DNA of 64,000 nt, from contig NZ_CP059066.1 of the NCBI RefSeq assembly GCF_017301615.1, positions 2,864,888 to 2,928,887 of the forward strand, written 5' to 3'. The position numbers and the translations under genes were made by a program. The DNA comes from Koleobacter methoxysyntrophicus. Its GTDB lineage: Bacteria > Bacillota > Thermosediminibacteria > Koleobacterales > Koleobacteraceae. Of the stretch, positions 17,459 to 27,601 are shown in pieces (positions within the stretch are counted from its first letter, which is position 1; each line of letters opens with the position of its first letter). Under the pieces are notes generated by a model. That model saw nothing but the letters and a program-made list of their open reading frames with translations, had not been told where the DNA came from and ran no database searches.

Positions 17459-17705
17459 GAAGGGGAAAAGTAGGTACACCGAAGCCATTCAGCGAGTCGG
17501 TAATGGTGGAAGACCGGCGGTATTTCGTGTATTGAAGTTCTCCCTGGAGATTCCCATTGAAAATATAGGGTTGAGCTATATAAAGTAGATGGTGACGGAA
17601 ACTTCCACCGTTAATAAGGAAGGGGATATCGGAAAACTGCAGATTTTCCCGTATTCTTTAAAGAGAGGGTTTACGTATGTAAATCAATTAGGGTGGTACC
17701 GCGAG

Positions 17706-17745
17706 AAAGCTTCTCGTCCCTTTAAGGGATGAGAAGCTTCTTTGA
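17706..17745 (+). terminator. First T-box terminator (locus 1)
   Basis: AAAGCTTCTCGTCCC and GGGATGAGAAGCTTCTTT form a long stem, followed by TTTGATTTCCC. Its 5' arm contains the CGTCCC that competes to pair with the T-box in the antiterminator. Confidence 0.8.
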
Positions 17746-17833
17746 TTTCCCTGATGTTTTCAGCAAAGTAAACCCCTTCACTAGAGGGAACCTATTATTA
17801 AATAGGTTAACCCGGGTGGTACCGCGGAGGCTA

Positions 17834-17867
17834 CGGCTTTCGTCCCGAGGACGAAAGCCGTTTTTTT
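17834..17867 (+). terminator. Second T-box terminator (locus 1)
   Basis: Perfect 12-bp stem (17834-17845 with 17849-17860), 3-nt loop, seven T. It lies 46 bases before the ligase start. Confidence 0.88.
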
Positions 17868-17912
17868 ATTACTAGGCCTTTATTTAAAATTTGAAAAGGA
17901 GGATACATTATC

Positions 17913-19184
17913 ATGAAAAATCAACAAAGGAAATCAAGGACGGAACTCAGGAGAATCCAGCTGGACGGGCTAAAAGAAACTGTGAAAAGGGTTTATGAAA
18001 ATGTACCTTTTTATAAAAACTGTTTTGATAGGCTTGGAATAACCCCTGAGGATATCAGTTCTTTAGAAGACCTTGAAAAACTGCCGTTTACAACAAAAGA
18101 AGATTTAAGAGATAATTACCCATTCGGTTTACTAGCCGTTCCTATGAAAGACATCGTAAGGCTCCATGCATCATCGGGGACTACAGGAAAAGCCACCGTT
18201 GTTGCTTATACAAAAAAAGACATCGGGACATGGGCCGGGTTAATGGAAAGGGTTTTGAGGTACTGCGGTGTAACTGAAAGTGATATAATTCAGAATGCAT
18301 ACGGATATGGGTTGTTTACAGGAGGGTTGGGTTTCCATTACGGTGCTGAAAAGCTGGGTGCAACGGTTGTTCCCATCTCTGGGGGTAACACCAAAAGGCA
18401 GATTAACCTGATGCAGGATTTAGGGTCAACTGTTCTTACATGTACCCCTTCGTATGCCCTGCATCTTGCTGAAGTAGCGGGAGAAATGAAGGTAGATTTA
18501 AAGAAATTACCCCTTAAAGTTGGAATCTTTGGTGCTGAGCCCTGGTCTGAAAAAATGAGGGAAGAAATCGAAGAAAAACTATCAATTAAGGCCTTTGACA
18601 TATATGGTTTAAGTGAAGTTATGGGCCCCGGTGTTGCCTGTGAATGTTCGGCTCAGGAAGGGCTTCACATTTTTGAAGACCATTTTATTCCCGAAATTAT
18701 TGACCCTAAAACGGGCAAAACACTGCCACCCGGCTCTGAAGGGGAACTGGTCCTCACCACCATTACAAAGGAAGGTCTTCCTTTAATAAGATATAGAACC
18801 AGGGATATTACAAGCCTAATAGAAGAGGAGTGTTCCTGTGGTGCCGTCCATGTCAGAATGAAGAAAATTATGGGAAGAAGTGACGATATGCTGATTATCA
18901 GGGGAGTAAACGTATTTCCTTCGCAGATCGAAAGCGTGCTGATGACAATTGATGAACTGAATCCCCATTACCTTCTGGTTATCAACAAAAAAGGAACCCT
19001 TGATGAACTGGAAGTGTGGGTAGAAACTGCTCATAAATCAGGGGACCTGTCTGCCAGAATTTCAAGGGAAATCTATGCTGTTCTAGGAATTAATGTTAAA
19101 ATCAATCTCGTCCCACCTAAAACTCTAAAACGAAGTGAAGGTAAGGCAGTAAGGGTTTTAAACAAAAATGAGGCAGCATTATGA
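17913..19184 (+). CDS. paaK: Phenylacetate-CoA ligase (Phe T-box controlled)
   Basis: 423 residues, the usual size for anaerobic arylacetate-CoA ligases. AMP-binding P-loop [17 protein letters not shown] (~residues 86-102), then [15 protein letters not shown], a substrate/adenylate motif, YRTRDIT and the C-terminal domain with [11 protein letters not shown]. It activates phenylacetate (or indoleacetate) with ATP and CoA. Start ATG after AAAAGGAGGA. A paralogue with the same motifs lies at 34440-35732 behind a Tyr T-box. Control by a Phe-type T-box implies induction by Phe starvation, favouring use of phenylacetyl-CoA for Phe synthesis by reductive carboxylation rather than catabolism; this is inference. 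Confidence 0.9.
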   Translation: MKNQQRKSRTELRRIQLDGLKETVKRVYENVPFYKNCFDRLGITPEDISSLEDLEKLPFTTKEDLRDNYPFGLLAVPMKDIVRLHASSGTTGKATVVAYTKKDIGTWAGLMERVLRYCGVTESDIIQNAYGYGLFTGGLGFHYGAEKLGATVVPISGGNTKRQINLMQDLGSTVLTCTPSYALHLAEVAGEMKVDLKKLPLKVGIFGAEPWSEKMREEIEEKLSIKAFDIYGLSEVMGPGVACECSAQEGLHIFEDHFIPEIIDPKTGKTLPPGSEGELVLTTITKEGLPLIRYRTRDITSLIEEECSCGAVHVRMKKIMGRSDDMLIIRGVNVFPSQIESVLMTIDELNPHYLLVINKKGTLDELEVWVETAHKSGDLSARISREIYAVLGINVKINLVPPKTLKRSEGKAVRVLNKNEAAL

Positions 19185-19205
19185 GACTGAACAGCTGTAA
19201 AATTT

Positions 19206-20552
19206 CTATCCCACCATAACCTTTTCTTCGGGGTATCTTATCGTCCCCCTACCTTTTTTTTCACCGATAGCCATTACCAGGGATAGGGGACCGACCCGCC
19301 CCGCAAACATTGTAAATATTATCAATAAACGACCTAAAGGGGTAAGATGGGTGGTGAGGCCCCGGGATAACCCTACGGTACCAAAAGCAGAAGTGGTTTC
19401 AAAAAGCACCGTAAGGAAATCTCTACGTTCGGCCTCTACAGCACTTAACATTATAGTAACTAGAATTACCAGTAACATTGAAACTATAGTAACTGCAATG
19501 GCTCTGTTAATAATATCCTGGGAGAGCCTCTTGCGGTAAATTTCAACCTCACATTTTCCTTTAATTATTGTTTTTACTGATGCCAGGAGAACACCGAAGG
19601 TAACGGTTTTAATTCCACCCCCTGTAGAAGCAGGAGAAGCACCTATGAACATAAGGATAATGATGAAAAAAGCGGTAGTATTTCTTAATGAATCTATCGG
19701 TATTGTATTAAATCCCGCGGTTCTCGGCGTAACGGCCTGAAAATACGAAGCTATTATCTTACCCTTGAGGGAAAGGTTGCCCATAGTCAGGGGATTGTTC
19801 TTCTCCAGCAGGAAAATAAAAAGGGTCCCGCTAAGAATAAGGACAGCTGTAACTGTAATTGCCAGTTTTGAGTGAAGGGTAAACTTTTTAAAATTCTTTT
19901 TATTATTATATACATCAATAATAACGGTATACCCTATCCCTCCAATGATAAATAGGGTGCTTATTACAAGACTTACATAGATATCTTCGCTATATTTTGT
20001 AAAACTCGTAAAATCACCCATTAAATCAAAGCCAGCATTGCAAAAGGCAGAAATTGAGTGGAATATACTATAATAAATCCCTTTCAGCAATCCGAACTCC
20101 GGAACAAAGCGAATTGATAATAAAATCGTTCCGATTCCTTCAATTAAAAAGGTCATGATAATTACATATCTAGCCAATCTAACTATACCCTCCAGGGAAA
20201 ATTGGTTTAAAGCCTCCTGAATTATTAATCTCTCCCTGAGGGTTATTTTTTTACCCAATGCCAGAAAAACAAGGGTTGCTGTTGTCATAAAACCGAGGCC
20301 GCCGATCTGTATAAGGACCATGATGACGATCTGGCCGAATAACGTATAATAAGTTCCCGTATCCACTACAACCAGTCCTGTAACACATACTGCAGATGTT
20401 GCAGTAAACAGGGCATCAATAAAATGGATATGCCCTGTTTTTGTTGAAATAGGCAAATAAAGCAAAATCGTTCCTGTTAAAATAACTGAAACGAAGCCGA
20501 GTATAATAGTTTGAGTAGGTGTTATCTTTTTGATAATAGGCAAAACTGACAT
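19206..20552 (-). CDS. Potassium uptake protein TrkH/KtrB family
   Basis: 448 residues, about ten membrane segments with four pore-loop repeats: TATSAVCVTGL, SISAFCNAGFD, AVTPRTAGFNT, TSAFGTVGLSRG, each with the filter Gly. It is the K+-conducting subunit; the RCK partner TrkA/KtrA is not in the window and must be elsewhere. Length is close to KtrB. Convergent with paaK (21 bp apart). Start ATG after AAAGGGGAT. No riboswitch for c-di-AMP is visible upstream. Confidence 0.9.
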   Translation of the reverse strand: MSVLPIIKKITPTQTIILGFVSVILTGTILLYLPISTKTGHIHFIDALFTATSAVCVTGLVVVDTGTYYTLFGQIVIMVLIQIGGLGFMTTATLVFLALGKKITLRERLIIQEALNQFSLEGIVRLARYVIIMTFLIEGIGTILLSIRFVPEFGLLKGIYYSIFHSISAFCNAGFDLMGDFTSFTKYSEDIYVSLVISTLFIIGGIGYTVIIDVYNNKKNFKKFTLHSKLAITVTAVLILSGTLFIFLLEKNNPLTMGNLSLKGKIIASYFQAVTPRTAGFNTIPIDSLRNTTAFFIIILMFIGASPASTGGGIKTVTFGVLLASVKTIIKGKCEVEIYRKRLSQDIINRAIAVTIVSMLLVILVTIMLSAVEAERRDFLTVLFETTSAFGTVGLSRGLTTHLTPLGRLLIIFTMFAGRVGPLSLVMAIGEKKGRGTIRYPEEKVMVG

Positions 20553-20589
20553 CCCCTTTTACAATTAATCCATTAATAAAAAAACAAAA

Positions 20590-20640
20590 CAAAAAAGCCG
20601 GGGAGGTCCCATAGCTTTTTCCATCCCTCATCAGCGGCTT
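20590..20640 (-). terminator. Terminator at the end of aroB
   Basis: Minus strand: AAGCCG...GAGG ... CCTC.CCGGCTTTTTT, an interrupted stem that includes the aroB stop codon and ends in six T, located just upstream of trkH. Confidence 0.65.
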
Positions 20641-21752
20641 ACGGGGTTAGCTGCCTGGTTAGGGTTAAGGGTATTTTCCCTTGCCCGTTCCAAAAACCTT
20701 CTAACATTATCGACGCTTATCTTCACCTTTTTTACCTCTCCAATATCCATGGGGAGGATAAAGACGGGTTCGGTATCAACGTTTTTCTTATCGTAAAGCA
20801 TCCGTTCTATAAGGCATTCATGTTCTATATCTGCATAATCTACCGGCAGACCGGCATTCTGAATAAGCCTTTTGATTTTATGGGCGTTTTGCTGTTTTAA
20901 AAACCCTGTATGAACAGCTAAGCTGGATTCATAAACCTGGCCTATAGCTACTGCCTCTCCATGGGTATATCTGCCGTAGCCGGCTGCACTTTCGATAGCA
21001 TGGCCTATGGTATGGCCGAAGTTCAGTATGGCCCTAAGACCTTTTTCCCTTTCATCCTGAGAGACTATTTCAGCTTTTATCCTGCAGGATTGTATAACTG
21101 CGTATTGGAGTTTGTCATCGTCTTTTTTAAGGTCATCAATGTTTTCCTCCAGCCAATCAAAAAAGGCTTTATCCCATATTACTCCGTATTTTATTATCTC
21201 ACTCAGTCCTGACCTGAATTCTCCAGCAGGCAGGGTTTTGAGCAGTGAAACGTCAATAAGGACCGCCCTGGGTTGATGAAAAGCCCCTACTGCGTTTTTG
21301 GCTGCAGGGAGATTTACACCTACCTTTCCCCCGACACTGCTGTCAACCTGAGCCAGGAGGGATGTGGGGACCTGAATAAAATCTATTCCCCTCATATAGG
21401 TTGCTGCAACGAAACCTGATATATCGCCGACAACCCCGCCGCCCAACGAAATAATGGTTGAAGTGCGGTCTAAATTTGCTTCAAGGCACCTGTTGTAAAG
21501 AATTTCTGAAGTTTCTAATGTTTTGCTCTTTTCCCCTGCCGGGATAACTATCTTGTGCACATTAAAGCCCTCAGACTTCAGGGTGCTCTGAAGGGTTTGA
21601 CCGTATAGGGGGTCTATGTTTGTGTCGGTTATTATCATAACGGTTTTTCCCTGCACATAGGGTTTCAAGATCCTCGAAGCATCTGTAATTACATTATTTG
21701 CAAAAAATATGGGATAAGTTCTATTGCCCAGCGGTACATTCACTTTTTCCAT
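20631..21752 (-). CDS. aroB: 3-Dehydroquinate synthase
   Basis: 373 residues from ATG at 21752 (AGGTGAAGAG just upstream; a GTG at 21761 is in the ribosome site). NAD site ISLGGGVVGDISGFVAATYM, then FIQVPTSLLAQVDSSVGGK and the metal-binding HTIGHAIE and HGEAVAIG. Second enzyme of the shikimate pathway, cyclising DAHP to 3-dehydroquinate. Follows aroC by 61 bp on the same strand. Carries a 10-residue tail past the domain end. Confidence 0.96.
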   Translation of the reverse strand: MEKVNVPLGNRTYPIFFANNVITDASRILKPYVQGKTVMIITDTNIDPLYGQTLQSTLKSEGFNVHKIVIPAGEKSKTLETSEILYNRCLEANLDRTSTIISLGGGVVGDISGFVAATYMRGIDFIQVPTSLLAQVDSSVGGKVGVNLPAAKNAVGAFHQPRAVLIDVSLLKTLPAGEFRSGLSEIIKYGVIWDKAFFDWLEENIDDLKKDDDKLQYAVIQSCRIKAEIVSQDEREKGLRAILNFGHTIGHAIESAAGYGRYTHGEAVAIGQVYESSLAVHTGFLKQQNAHKIKRLIQNAGLPVDYADIEHECLIERMLYDKKNVDTEPVFILPMDIGEVKKVKISVDNVRRFLERARENTLNPNQAANPVSR

Positions 21753-21813
21753 TCTCTTCACCTGTATTCCTGATTATCTTTGCAAACATCATAAACATCC
21801 GAATTGAAATAAA

Positions 21814-22950
21814 CTACCTGGTCCTCAAATATTCCATATACCCCTCGTAGTTCCTTTTTACTTCCTGCAGGCTGTCCCCTCCGAACTTTTCCATAAACGC
21901 TTCGGCAAGGGTCCAGGCTACAACCCCCTCACCTACTATGCTGGCAGAAGGAACAGCACATGTATCTGAGCGTTCGATCCCCGCTTTCACCGGCGTTTTG
22001 GTGGTTATATCAACGCTCATCAAGGGTTTGTAAAGGGTAGGAATAGGTTTCATGGCAGCCCTTAAAACGATAGGAGCCCCATTGGTCATTCCACCCTCGA
22101 TACCTCCCGCATTGTTGGTTTTCCTGAAATATCCCTTATCAGCGGAATAGAATATCTCATCATGGAATTCCGAACCCCTTTTACCCCCAGCTTCGAAACC
22201 TAGACCTACTTCCACCCCTTTTATTCCCTGGATGCTCATAAGGCCGAAGGCAAGCCTGGCATCCAGCTTTCTGTCCCAATTGACATGGCTTCCCAGACCC
22301 GGCGGAACATTGAAAACCCAAATTTCAAAAATCCCTCCCACGGAATCCCCTTCTTCTTTAGCCCTTATGATTTCGCGGATCATTTCTTCTTCAACATCTT
22401 TGTCCATGCATCTTACCTGAGAATCCTCCACATAGCCCAGGTTTTGTTTCAAGGTGTTAGCGTCGTAATGGGCCTTGAGCTTCACCCCTCCTATACAGGT
22501 AACATGGCTGATTATTTCAATACCGAATTCCTTCAAGAGGGTTTTTGCAATGCTCCCAACCGCTACCCTAGCAGCCGTCTCTCTGGCGCTGGCTCTTTCC
22601 AACACATTCCTGATATCTGTGTGATCATACTTTAAAGCACCTGCCAGATCCCCGTGACCCGGTCTCGGTCTGGTTACAGGTTGGGTCGGCTTCTGCCAAT
22701 TTTCCCAGTCTAAATTCTCGATATGTAGAGTTACAGGACTTCCCAGGGTCTTGCCGTTCCTTATACCGCTTAATATTTTTACCTTATCCTTTTCTATTTT
22801 CATTCTGTCTCCCCTGCCGTAACCCTTTTGTCTTCTGGCAAGATCTCTGTTGATTTCTTCAATATTAATGGATAAATTAGAAGGAATCCCATCTATTACC
22901 GCCGTCAATCCGGGGCCGTGAGATTCCCCTCCCGACAAGTATCTAAGCAT
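21814..22950 (-). CDS. aroC: Chorismate synthase
   Basis: 378 residues from ATG at 22950, placed after GAGGTGA; the frame extends upstream without a ribosome site. Motifs [49 protein letters not shown] and the late [18 protein letters not shown]. It makes chorismate from EPSP with reduced FMN. With aroB it forms a small aromatic-biosynthesis pair, located between the two arylacetate-ligase T-box loci. Five bases separate it from the phosphodiesterase gene upstream. Confidence 0.97.
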   Translation of the reverse strand: MLRYLSGGESHGPGLTAVIDGIPSNLSINIEEINRDLARRQKGYGRGDRMKIEKDKVKILSGIRNGKTLGSPVTLHIENLDWENWQKPTQPVTRPRPGHGDLAGALKYDHTDIRNVLERASARETAARVAVGSIAKTLLKEFGIEIISHVTCIGGVKLKAHYDANTLKQNLGYVEDSQVRCMDKDVEEEMIREIIRAKEEGDSVGGIFEIWVFNVPPGLGSHVNWDRKLDARLAFGLMSIQGIKGVEVGLGFEAGGKRGSEFHDEIFYSADKGYFRKTNNAGGIEGGMTNGAPIVLRAAMKPIPTLYKPLMSVDITTKTPVKAGIERSDTCAVPSASIVGEGVVAWTLAEAFMEKFGGDSLQEVKRNYEGYMEYLRTR

Positions 22951-22955
22951 TGTAA

Positions 22956-23456
22956 TCACCTCGTATTCACCATACATTTATCCAGATTGAAAATCTCGCT
23001 CCAAACCCTTCCATCTTGTTCTATATTAATAATCCCAAAGGTCCTGGGATTCCTCCCCCTCGGAATGGTAATACTTCCGGGATTAAAGAATAGGATACCT
23101 CTCTCCACAAAATTCTGCGGCTCATGAGTATGGCCAAAAATCACTATATCAGCCTCTATCTCCTTTGCACGATAGTAGAGTTTGTCCAGCCTGTGTTTTA
23201 CATCATAACGGTGACCGTGGGTTAACAGGATTCTTTTGTTGCCGGTTTCAAGGATTTTTTCGGTAGGTTCAACAGAAGAATAATCGCAGTTCCCAGAAAC
23301 TGCTATCATTTCTATTCCTAATTCCTTTGAAACATTTTCAGCATCCTTGATCCCATCTCCTGCAAAAAAAACTAAATCAATCTTTCCCATTTGAAAAATG
23401 CCTTCCTTAATCACCGATTCAACACCGTGAGAATCGCTAATTATTCCTAATCGCAA
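22956..23456 (-). CDS. YfcE/MJ0936-type metallophosphoesterase
   Basis: 166 residues; TTG start after GGGGTGA. Calcineurin-like signature residues in order: ISDSH, FAGDG, SGNCD, LTHGH, FGHTH, all metal ligands present. Family members hydrolyse phosphodiesters; the physiological substrate is unknown. Order gerM-rph-rdgB-yfcE is the same as Bacillus gerM-rph-ysnA-ysnB. Confidence 0.9.
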   Translation of the reverse strand: MRLGIISDSHGVESVIKEGIFQMGKIDLVFFAGDGIKDAENVSKELGIEMIAVSGNCDYSSVEPTEKILETGNKRILLTHGHRYDVKHRLDKLYYRAKEIEADIVIFGHTHEPQNFVERGILFFNPGSITIPRGRNPRTFGIINIEQDGRVWSEIFNLDKCMVNTR

Positions 23457-23502
23457 AATCTATTCACCCCATTATTAGATTGTTTGTATCATGCATTAAA
23501 TA

Positions 23503-24111
23503 TCATATGATTTCCGTTCCAATTATTTTCACTATTTTCTTTAATGCCTTCGCCCTGTGACTGATCTGATTCTTTAAAAAGGGCTCCATTTCACCAAAGG
23601 TCTTATTGTACTCAGGAACCCAAAAAAGGGGATCGTACCCAAAACCTTTATTACCTTTAGGTTCAAAGACAATATAACCTTCACAGGTGCCCTCTGCAGT
23701 AAATTCCCTGCCGTCAGGACATGTAAGAGCAATAACACATTTAAACCTTGCTGTCCTCTTTTGCAGCGGAACATCTTTCAAAAGCTTTAACAGCTTCTCG
23801 TTGTTCTCTTCATCCGTAGCATGTTCCCCTGCAAAACGGGCCGATTTTACTCCCGGCTGCCCCTTTAAAAAGTCTACTTCCAGTCCTGAATCATCGGCCA
23901 GGGCTATCATGTTGAGAGCACTGGTCACCGTTCGCGCTTTAATCAGGGCATTTTCCTTGAAGGTTTGTCCATTTTCAACAACTGCCGGGATATTATCAAA
24001 ATCATTCATAGGGACAATCTGAACAAGGACCCCTTCCAGCATGGCTTTTAATTCTTTCATCTTGTCTTTATTACCCGTCGCTATCACTATTCGTTTTAAT
24101 ATCTGTTCCAT
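23503..24111 (-). CDS. rdgB: XTP/dITP diphosphatase (RdgB/HAM1 family)
   Basis: 202 residues from ATG at 24111 (a GTG at 24120 is possible). Motifs [47 protein letters not shown]-type sequence [10 protein letters not shown] and ISHRAKAL. It removes non-canonical purine nucleoside triphosphates from the pool. Overlaps the 3' end of rph by 41 bp, indicating coupled translation, as in related genomes. Confidence 0.95.
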   Translation of the reverse strand: MEQILKRIVIATGNKDKMKELKAMLEGVLVQIVPMNDFDNIPAVVENGQTFKENALIKARTVTSALNMIALADDSGLEVDFLKGQPGVKSARFAGEHATDEENNEKLLKLLKDVPLQKRTARFKCVIALTCPDGREFTAEGTCEGYIVFEPKGNKGFGYDPLFWVPEYNKTFGEMEPFLKNQISHRAKALKKIVKIIGTEII

Positions 24112-24856
24112 CACTACCACCCATTATTTTATCGCTAATTTCTCCTAAACATTCTCTTTGTATATGAATAAGCTCTTTTATGCCTTTTTCCGCCAGTACC
24201 AGCATTGCATCCATTTCTTCCCTGCTGAAAGGTGATGCCTCTCCCGTACCCTGAATTTCTACGATTTTACCGTTCCCTGTCATAACCACATTCATATCAA
24301 CCTTTGCCCTGGAATCTTCTTCAAAGCACAGGTCAAGCAGGATGTCATCATCTACTATTCCCACACTGGTAGCAGCAATAAAATCAACTACAGGTATTTT
24401 TTCCAGCTCCCCTTTATTACAAAGGTAATTAAATGCATCTATTAAAGCTACAAAAGCCCCGGTTATTGATGCCGTCCTAGTACCGCCATCGGCCTGTATT
24501 ACATCACAGTCAAGCCAGACAGTGCGTTCACCGATTGCGCTCAAATCCACAACCGACCTAAGGGCTCTGCCGATAAGCCTCTGGATTTCGAGGGTTCTAC
24601 CGCTTATCCGGCCTTTCATAGATTCCCTTACATTCCTTATCTCCGTCGCCCTGGGAAGCATAGAATATTCACCCGTTACCCACCCCTGGTTTTGGCCTCT
24701 CAAAAACGGCGGCACCTTATCCTCGATGGTAGCTGTAACTATCACCTTTGTATCGCCTGTTTCTATTAGGACAGACCCTTCGGCAAATTTGTTGATATTT
24801 CTTGTTATTTTTACCGGGCGAAGCTCATCAAAATTTCTATTGTCAATCCTTGGCAT
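24071..24856 (-). CDS. rph: Ribonuclease PH
   Basis: 261 residues. N-terminal [20 protein letters not shown], then [41 protein letters not shown] and a C-terminal domain with [17 protein letters not shown]. It trims tRNA 3' ends phosphorolytically. The final ~15 residues ([14 protein letters not shown]) are an unconserved polar tail lying in the overlap with rdgB. ATG preceded by AAGGAGATG. Confidence 0.96.
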   Translation of the reverse strand: MPRIDNRNFDELRPVKITRNINKFAEGSVLIETGDTKVIVTATIEDKVPPFLRGQNQGWVTGEYSMLPRATEIRNVRESMKGRISGRTLEIQRLIGRALRSVVDLSAIGERTVWLDCDVIQADGGTRTASITGAFVALIDAFNYLCNKGELEKIPVVDFIAATSVGIVDDDILLDLCFEEDSRAKVDMNVVMTGNGKIVEIQGTGEASPFSREEMDAMLVLAEKGIKELIHIQRECLGEISDKIMGGSDGTDIKTNSDSDG

Positions 24857-24939
24857 TTTATCATCTCCTTAAATAACATTATATTGTATTAAAGGGATTT
24901 TATCAATTAAGTTATTCAACAAATAGAGAGTTTTTTTAT

Positions 24940-26001
24940 CTATAAACTGGAAGGATTTATATAAACCGGCCTGCTAATGGGTCGATCGAGGATTGTGCCT
25001 TCAGGGAGTACCCCTGAGTCTCCTTCTACCAAAACCCTTACCTGGTTCACTCCAGGAAACTGGGTAAGGGTAAGGACTATACAGTTAATTATTGCACTTT
25101 CTGTCACTATCCCCCCTCCATAATCTGCTATTTCCCCTGAAAAATCCACATAGGCCGTGCCTTTTTCATCCACACGGACATCTAAAACCCGGGTACTTGC
25201 CGGAATAAAACTGTAGAGACCCTCTCCCCTTTCCGGGCCTTTTACTAATTCCTCCACCGCCCACTTTATTATATTGTCCACTTTAGAGGCAATCCTTGTA
25301 ACTGGAACAAAAAAAAACGCATGGTCCTCAGGCCCTGACCATATAAAATAAAGGGTTACAGGAAAACTACCTGTACCCGACGTTTCCGTACTATCCCGTT
25401 CTAAATTTATATTTCCCCTTTCTAAAGGTTTGGAAATGTTTGTTCCATAAGGAAGGACATCTATTATTTTCCCTTCTATCATAAACTGAACCTTATCAAC
25501 AGTAGGAAATTCTGTGAGGGTATATACCACAGCATTTACTCCATTTTCTTCCTCCTCTTTAGTTGAAAAATTTAAGAAATTTCTATTGAAATCTATCTTC
25601 GCAAGCCCATCCCTTATAGTGAGCCCGAGGATTTCTGTTCCCGATGGTAGTACCGGGTTTAAACCGGTTCCGTTCAAGGTCTCCCTAACCTCCTGACAGT
25701 CTATCAGTTTTTTTACAGCTGCTCTGCCAATACCTTCTTCCCAAGGGATTTTCATCATATATGGAACAAGATGATGCCCATCATCAGTAACATAATAGAA
25801 AACCGTATCCCTCATCTTAACTTCCATGCCTTCCACATCTTCTATTTTTTCTCCATCAATGTCATTTATGCTTTCCTCCTGCTCCTGTATTTCATAATCT
25901 TTATTTGGGGCTTCCGTACCATCGTTGAACAGTGAACACCCTGAAGATATAACAACTAAAGTAATAAACAATACCGTCATCAGAAACAGCCTTGCTTTCA
26001 T
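24940..26001 (-). CDS. gerM: GerMN-domain lipoprotein (GerM type)
   Basis: 353 residues. Lipoprotein signal with lipobox ISSGC (Cys22), an acidic linker, then two GerMN repeats (~65-190 and ~215-345), each ending in the same pattern: VVYTLTEFPTVDKVQFMIEG and IVLTLTQFPGVNQVRVLVEG. Bacillus GerM is needed for spore engulfment/germination, and gerM precedes rph in Bacillus as here. Membrane-anchored outside the cell or in the forespore interspace. Confidence 0.9.
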   Translation of the reverse strand: MKARLFLMTVLFITLVVISSGCSLFNDGTEAPNKDYEIQEQEESINDIDGEKIEDVEGMEVKMRDTVFYYVTDDGHHLVPYMMKIPWEEGIGRAAVKKLIDCQEVRETLNGTGLNPVLPSGTEILGLTIRDGLAKIDFNRNFLNFSTKEEEENGVNAVVYTLTEFPTVDKVQFMIEGKIIDVLPYGTNISKPLERGNINLERDSTETSGTGSFPVTLYFIWSGPEDHAFFFVPVTRIASKVDNIIKWAVEELVKGPERGEGLYSFIPASTRVLDVRVDEKGTAYVDFSGEIADYGGGIVTESAIINCIVLTLTQFPGVNQVRVLVEGDSGVLPEGTILDRPISRPVYINPSSL

Positions 26002-26073
26002 TTTCCTCCCTCCAATTTTTTATAGCCTTATTTTATAATAATATTAAGGTAAAGGAGGAACTATTCGAAATCC

Positions 26074-27447
26074 TCAAATTTTTTTTAGGTATTTTTTCAT
26101 TATTTTGAGGGCCTGGAGGGGATATTTTTTCGACATTAAACCCATAGCCGAAAGGATATATTTTTCATCTAGAAGGAACTGGGGGGTAACAGGTTTCAGA
26201 TATCCCTGCTTGCTTCCTTTTAGCAAAGACCCTTCAAGGATTTCCCGGGGGTTTTTACTGTGGATTATAACCCCACCCGTTCCTATTATATATTTTATTT
26301 CTGTTAAGTCCTTGCCCTTTTGAAAATACCGGATTCCTTCAGGGGTATAAACAGTCTTTAAAGTCCCTGCATGTCGTTCAACTGCAATTTCCACGGCTTT
26401 TTTAGCCATAAGCTGGTCTAAAAGAACCTTTTCTTCAGTATCAGGAAGAAGCCCTACCTCTTCTGACAGTTGTTTCACCCATTTATGGACATCGAAAGAA
26501 GGGGAAATCTCGTTCAGTTCTTTTGGCTTTAGCATCTTAAATAAATTGGGTGCATTATACCGCACTCCTAAATCACCCTCTACCGTCCTCTTTGCATACG
26601 GTTCCTGGAAGCCTTTTAGGATTATCCGGGGATTTGATGGAATGCCGCAGTTTACAGAATGTACATCGGTTGTGGCTCCGCCCACATCAACTACCAGAAG
26701 CTCGCCTATGCCTTCTTCTTCATGGGTTCCGTCGGCTAAGAGCTTGGCCCCTTCCAGGACAGCCGCAGGTGTGGGCATGAGTATTCCATCGACAAATTCT
26801 TTTGCCTTATCTATGCCCTTTGCATGGATAATTTTTTCAATAAAAACTTCCTTGATTACTTCCCTGGCCGGTTCTACGTTGAGTTGTTTGAGGTTGGGGA
26901 GAACATTTTCAGTAACATAAACCCTTTTTCCGAATCTCGCAAGGGTATTTTCTACCCTTTTTGCAGCAACACAGTTGCCGGCCATCACTATCGGAACATC
27001 GCTTTTCAATCGCGATAACATCCCTGCATTATGTATGATAATTTCGGTATTACCTCCATCGGTTCCACCCGCCAGGAGAATGATATCCGGCAGCAGGTTT
27101 TGTATCCCTTCTAAATCATCTTCTGTGAGTTTATAAGAATATACCCCAACTACCTTTGCCCCTGCTTTTAATGCAGCCAATTCAGCAGCTCTAGCCGTAA
27201 GCTCCGGAACCAGTCCTACAGCAACCATCCTCAGACCGCCGGCCGCACTGCTTGCAGCTAATTTCTCACGAAATCTGATATTTTTACCTAATTGCCCTTT
27301 TAAGATATCTAAAGCATTTCTCAAACCGATCATTACATCTGTATCAACAGTAGTAACCGCCCTAGCCGCAGCTTTTACTTCAAGTTTTTTAATATCAACG
27401 GCCGTCAATTTTGTGTATGTGCTCCCAAAATCTATTAATAAAATCAT
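26074..27447 (-). CDS. GlmL/MutL-family actin-like ATPase (mutase reactivation type)
   Basis: 457 residues from ATG at 27447 after CTGGAGG. Actin/HSP70-like ATPase fold: phosphate-1 LIDFGSTYTKLTAV, LLAGGTDGGN, phosphate-2 LLVVDVGGATTDVHSV and adenosine motif YIIGTGGVIIHS. The family repairs B12-dependent mutases (glutamate mutase, ornithine aminomutase) by releasing damaged cofactor. No mutase subunit is present nearby; the gene stands alone between UPF0316 and gerM. Confidence 0.85.
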   Translation of the reverse strand: MILLIDFGSTYTKLTAVDIKKLEVKAAARAVTTVDTDVMIGLRNALDILKGQLGKNIRFREKLAASSAAGGLRMVAVGLVPELTARAAELAALKAGAKVVGVYSYKLTEDDLEGIQNLLPDIILLAGGTDGGNTEIIIHNAGMLSRLKSDVPIVMAGNCVAAKRVENTLARFGKRVYVTENVLPNLKQLNVEPAREVIKEVFIEKIIHAKGIDKAKEFVDGILMPTPAAVLEGAKLLADGTHEEEGIGELLVVDVGGATTDVHSVNCGIPSNPRIILKGFQEPYAKRTVEGDLGVRYNAPNLFKMLKPKELNEISPSFDVHKWVKQLSEEVGLLPDTEEKVLLDQLMAKKAVEIAVERHAGTLKTVYTPEGIRYFQKGKDLTEIKYIIGTGGVIIHSKNPREILEGSLLKGSKQGYLKPVTPQFLLDEKYILSAMGLMSKKYPLQALKIMKKYLKKI

Positions 27448-27565
27448 ATGTTTATCCTCCAGCATTCCTTTAATCTGCCTCATGCTTTTCTAAGAAACAC
27501 CCAGCCATAGGCTCAAAGTGAAAGCAAGTTATTGATTAAGCGTTTTTCTTAATACCTATACAAAA

Positions 27566-27598
27566 AAGCCCTTCTTTGAATTAGAGAAGGGACGGCTT
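27566..27598 (-). terminator. Terminator after UPF0316 gene
   Basis: CCCTTCT / AGAAGGG with outer GCC/GGC pairing; on the minus strand followed by GGGCTTTTTTG. Located just past the stop at 27602. Confidence 0.8.
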
Positions 27599-27601
27599 TT
27601 A

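Larger units (their letters stand above)
17459..17867 (+). promoter_or_regulatory. T-box leader, Phe specifier, with two antiterminator/terminator modules
   Basis: Stem I starts AAGTA-GGTACAC and closes GTGTATT-GAA-G; the codon after this GAA-N is TTC (17538-17540), Phe. The apical part has AGCGAG...GGTGGAAG. Module 1: T-box AGGGTGGTACCGCG (17690-17703) with terminator arms around 17706-17745. Module 2 has no Stem I: a hairpin AACCTATT/AATAGGTT, T-box CGGGTGGTACCGCGG (17813-17827), terminator CGGCTTTCGTCC/GGACGAAAGCCG plus T7 (17834-17867). The UGGU bulge fits an A discriminator base, as in tRNA-Phe. Uncharged tRNA should allow read-through into the ligase gene. Confidence 0.88.

Noticed and set aside
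20553-20640. Possible riboswitch before trkH
   Set aside because: Structure fits an aroB terminator; no conserved c-di-AMP or Mg2+ riboswitch core could be found.
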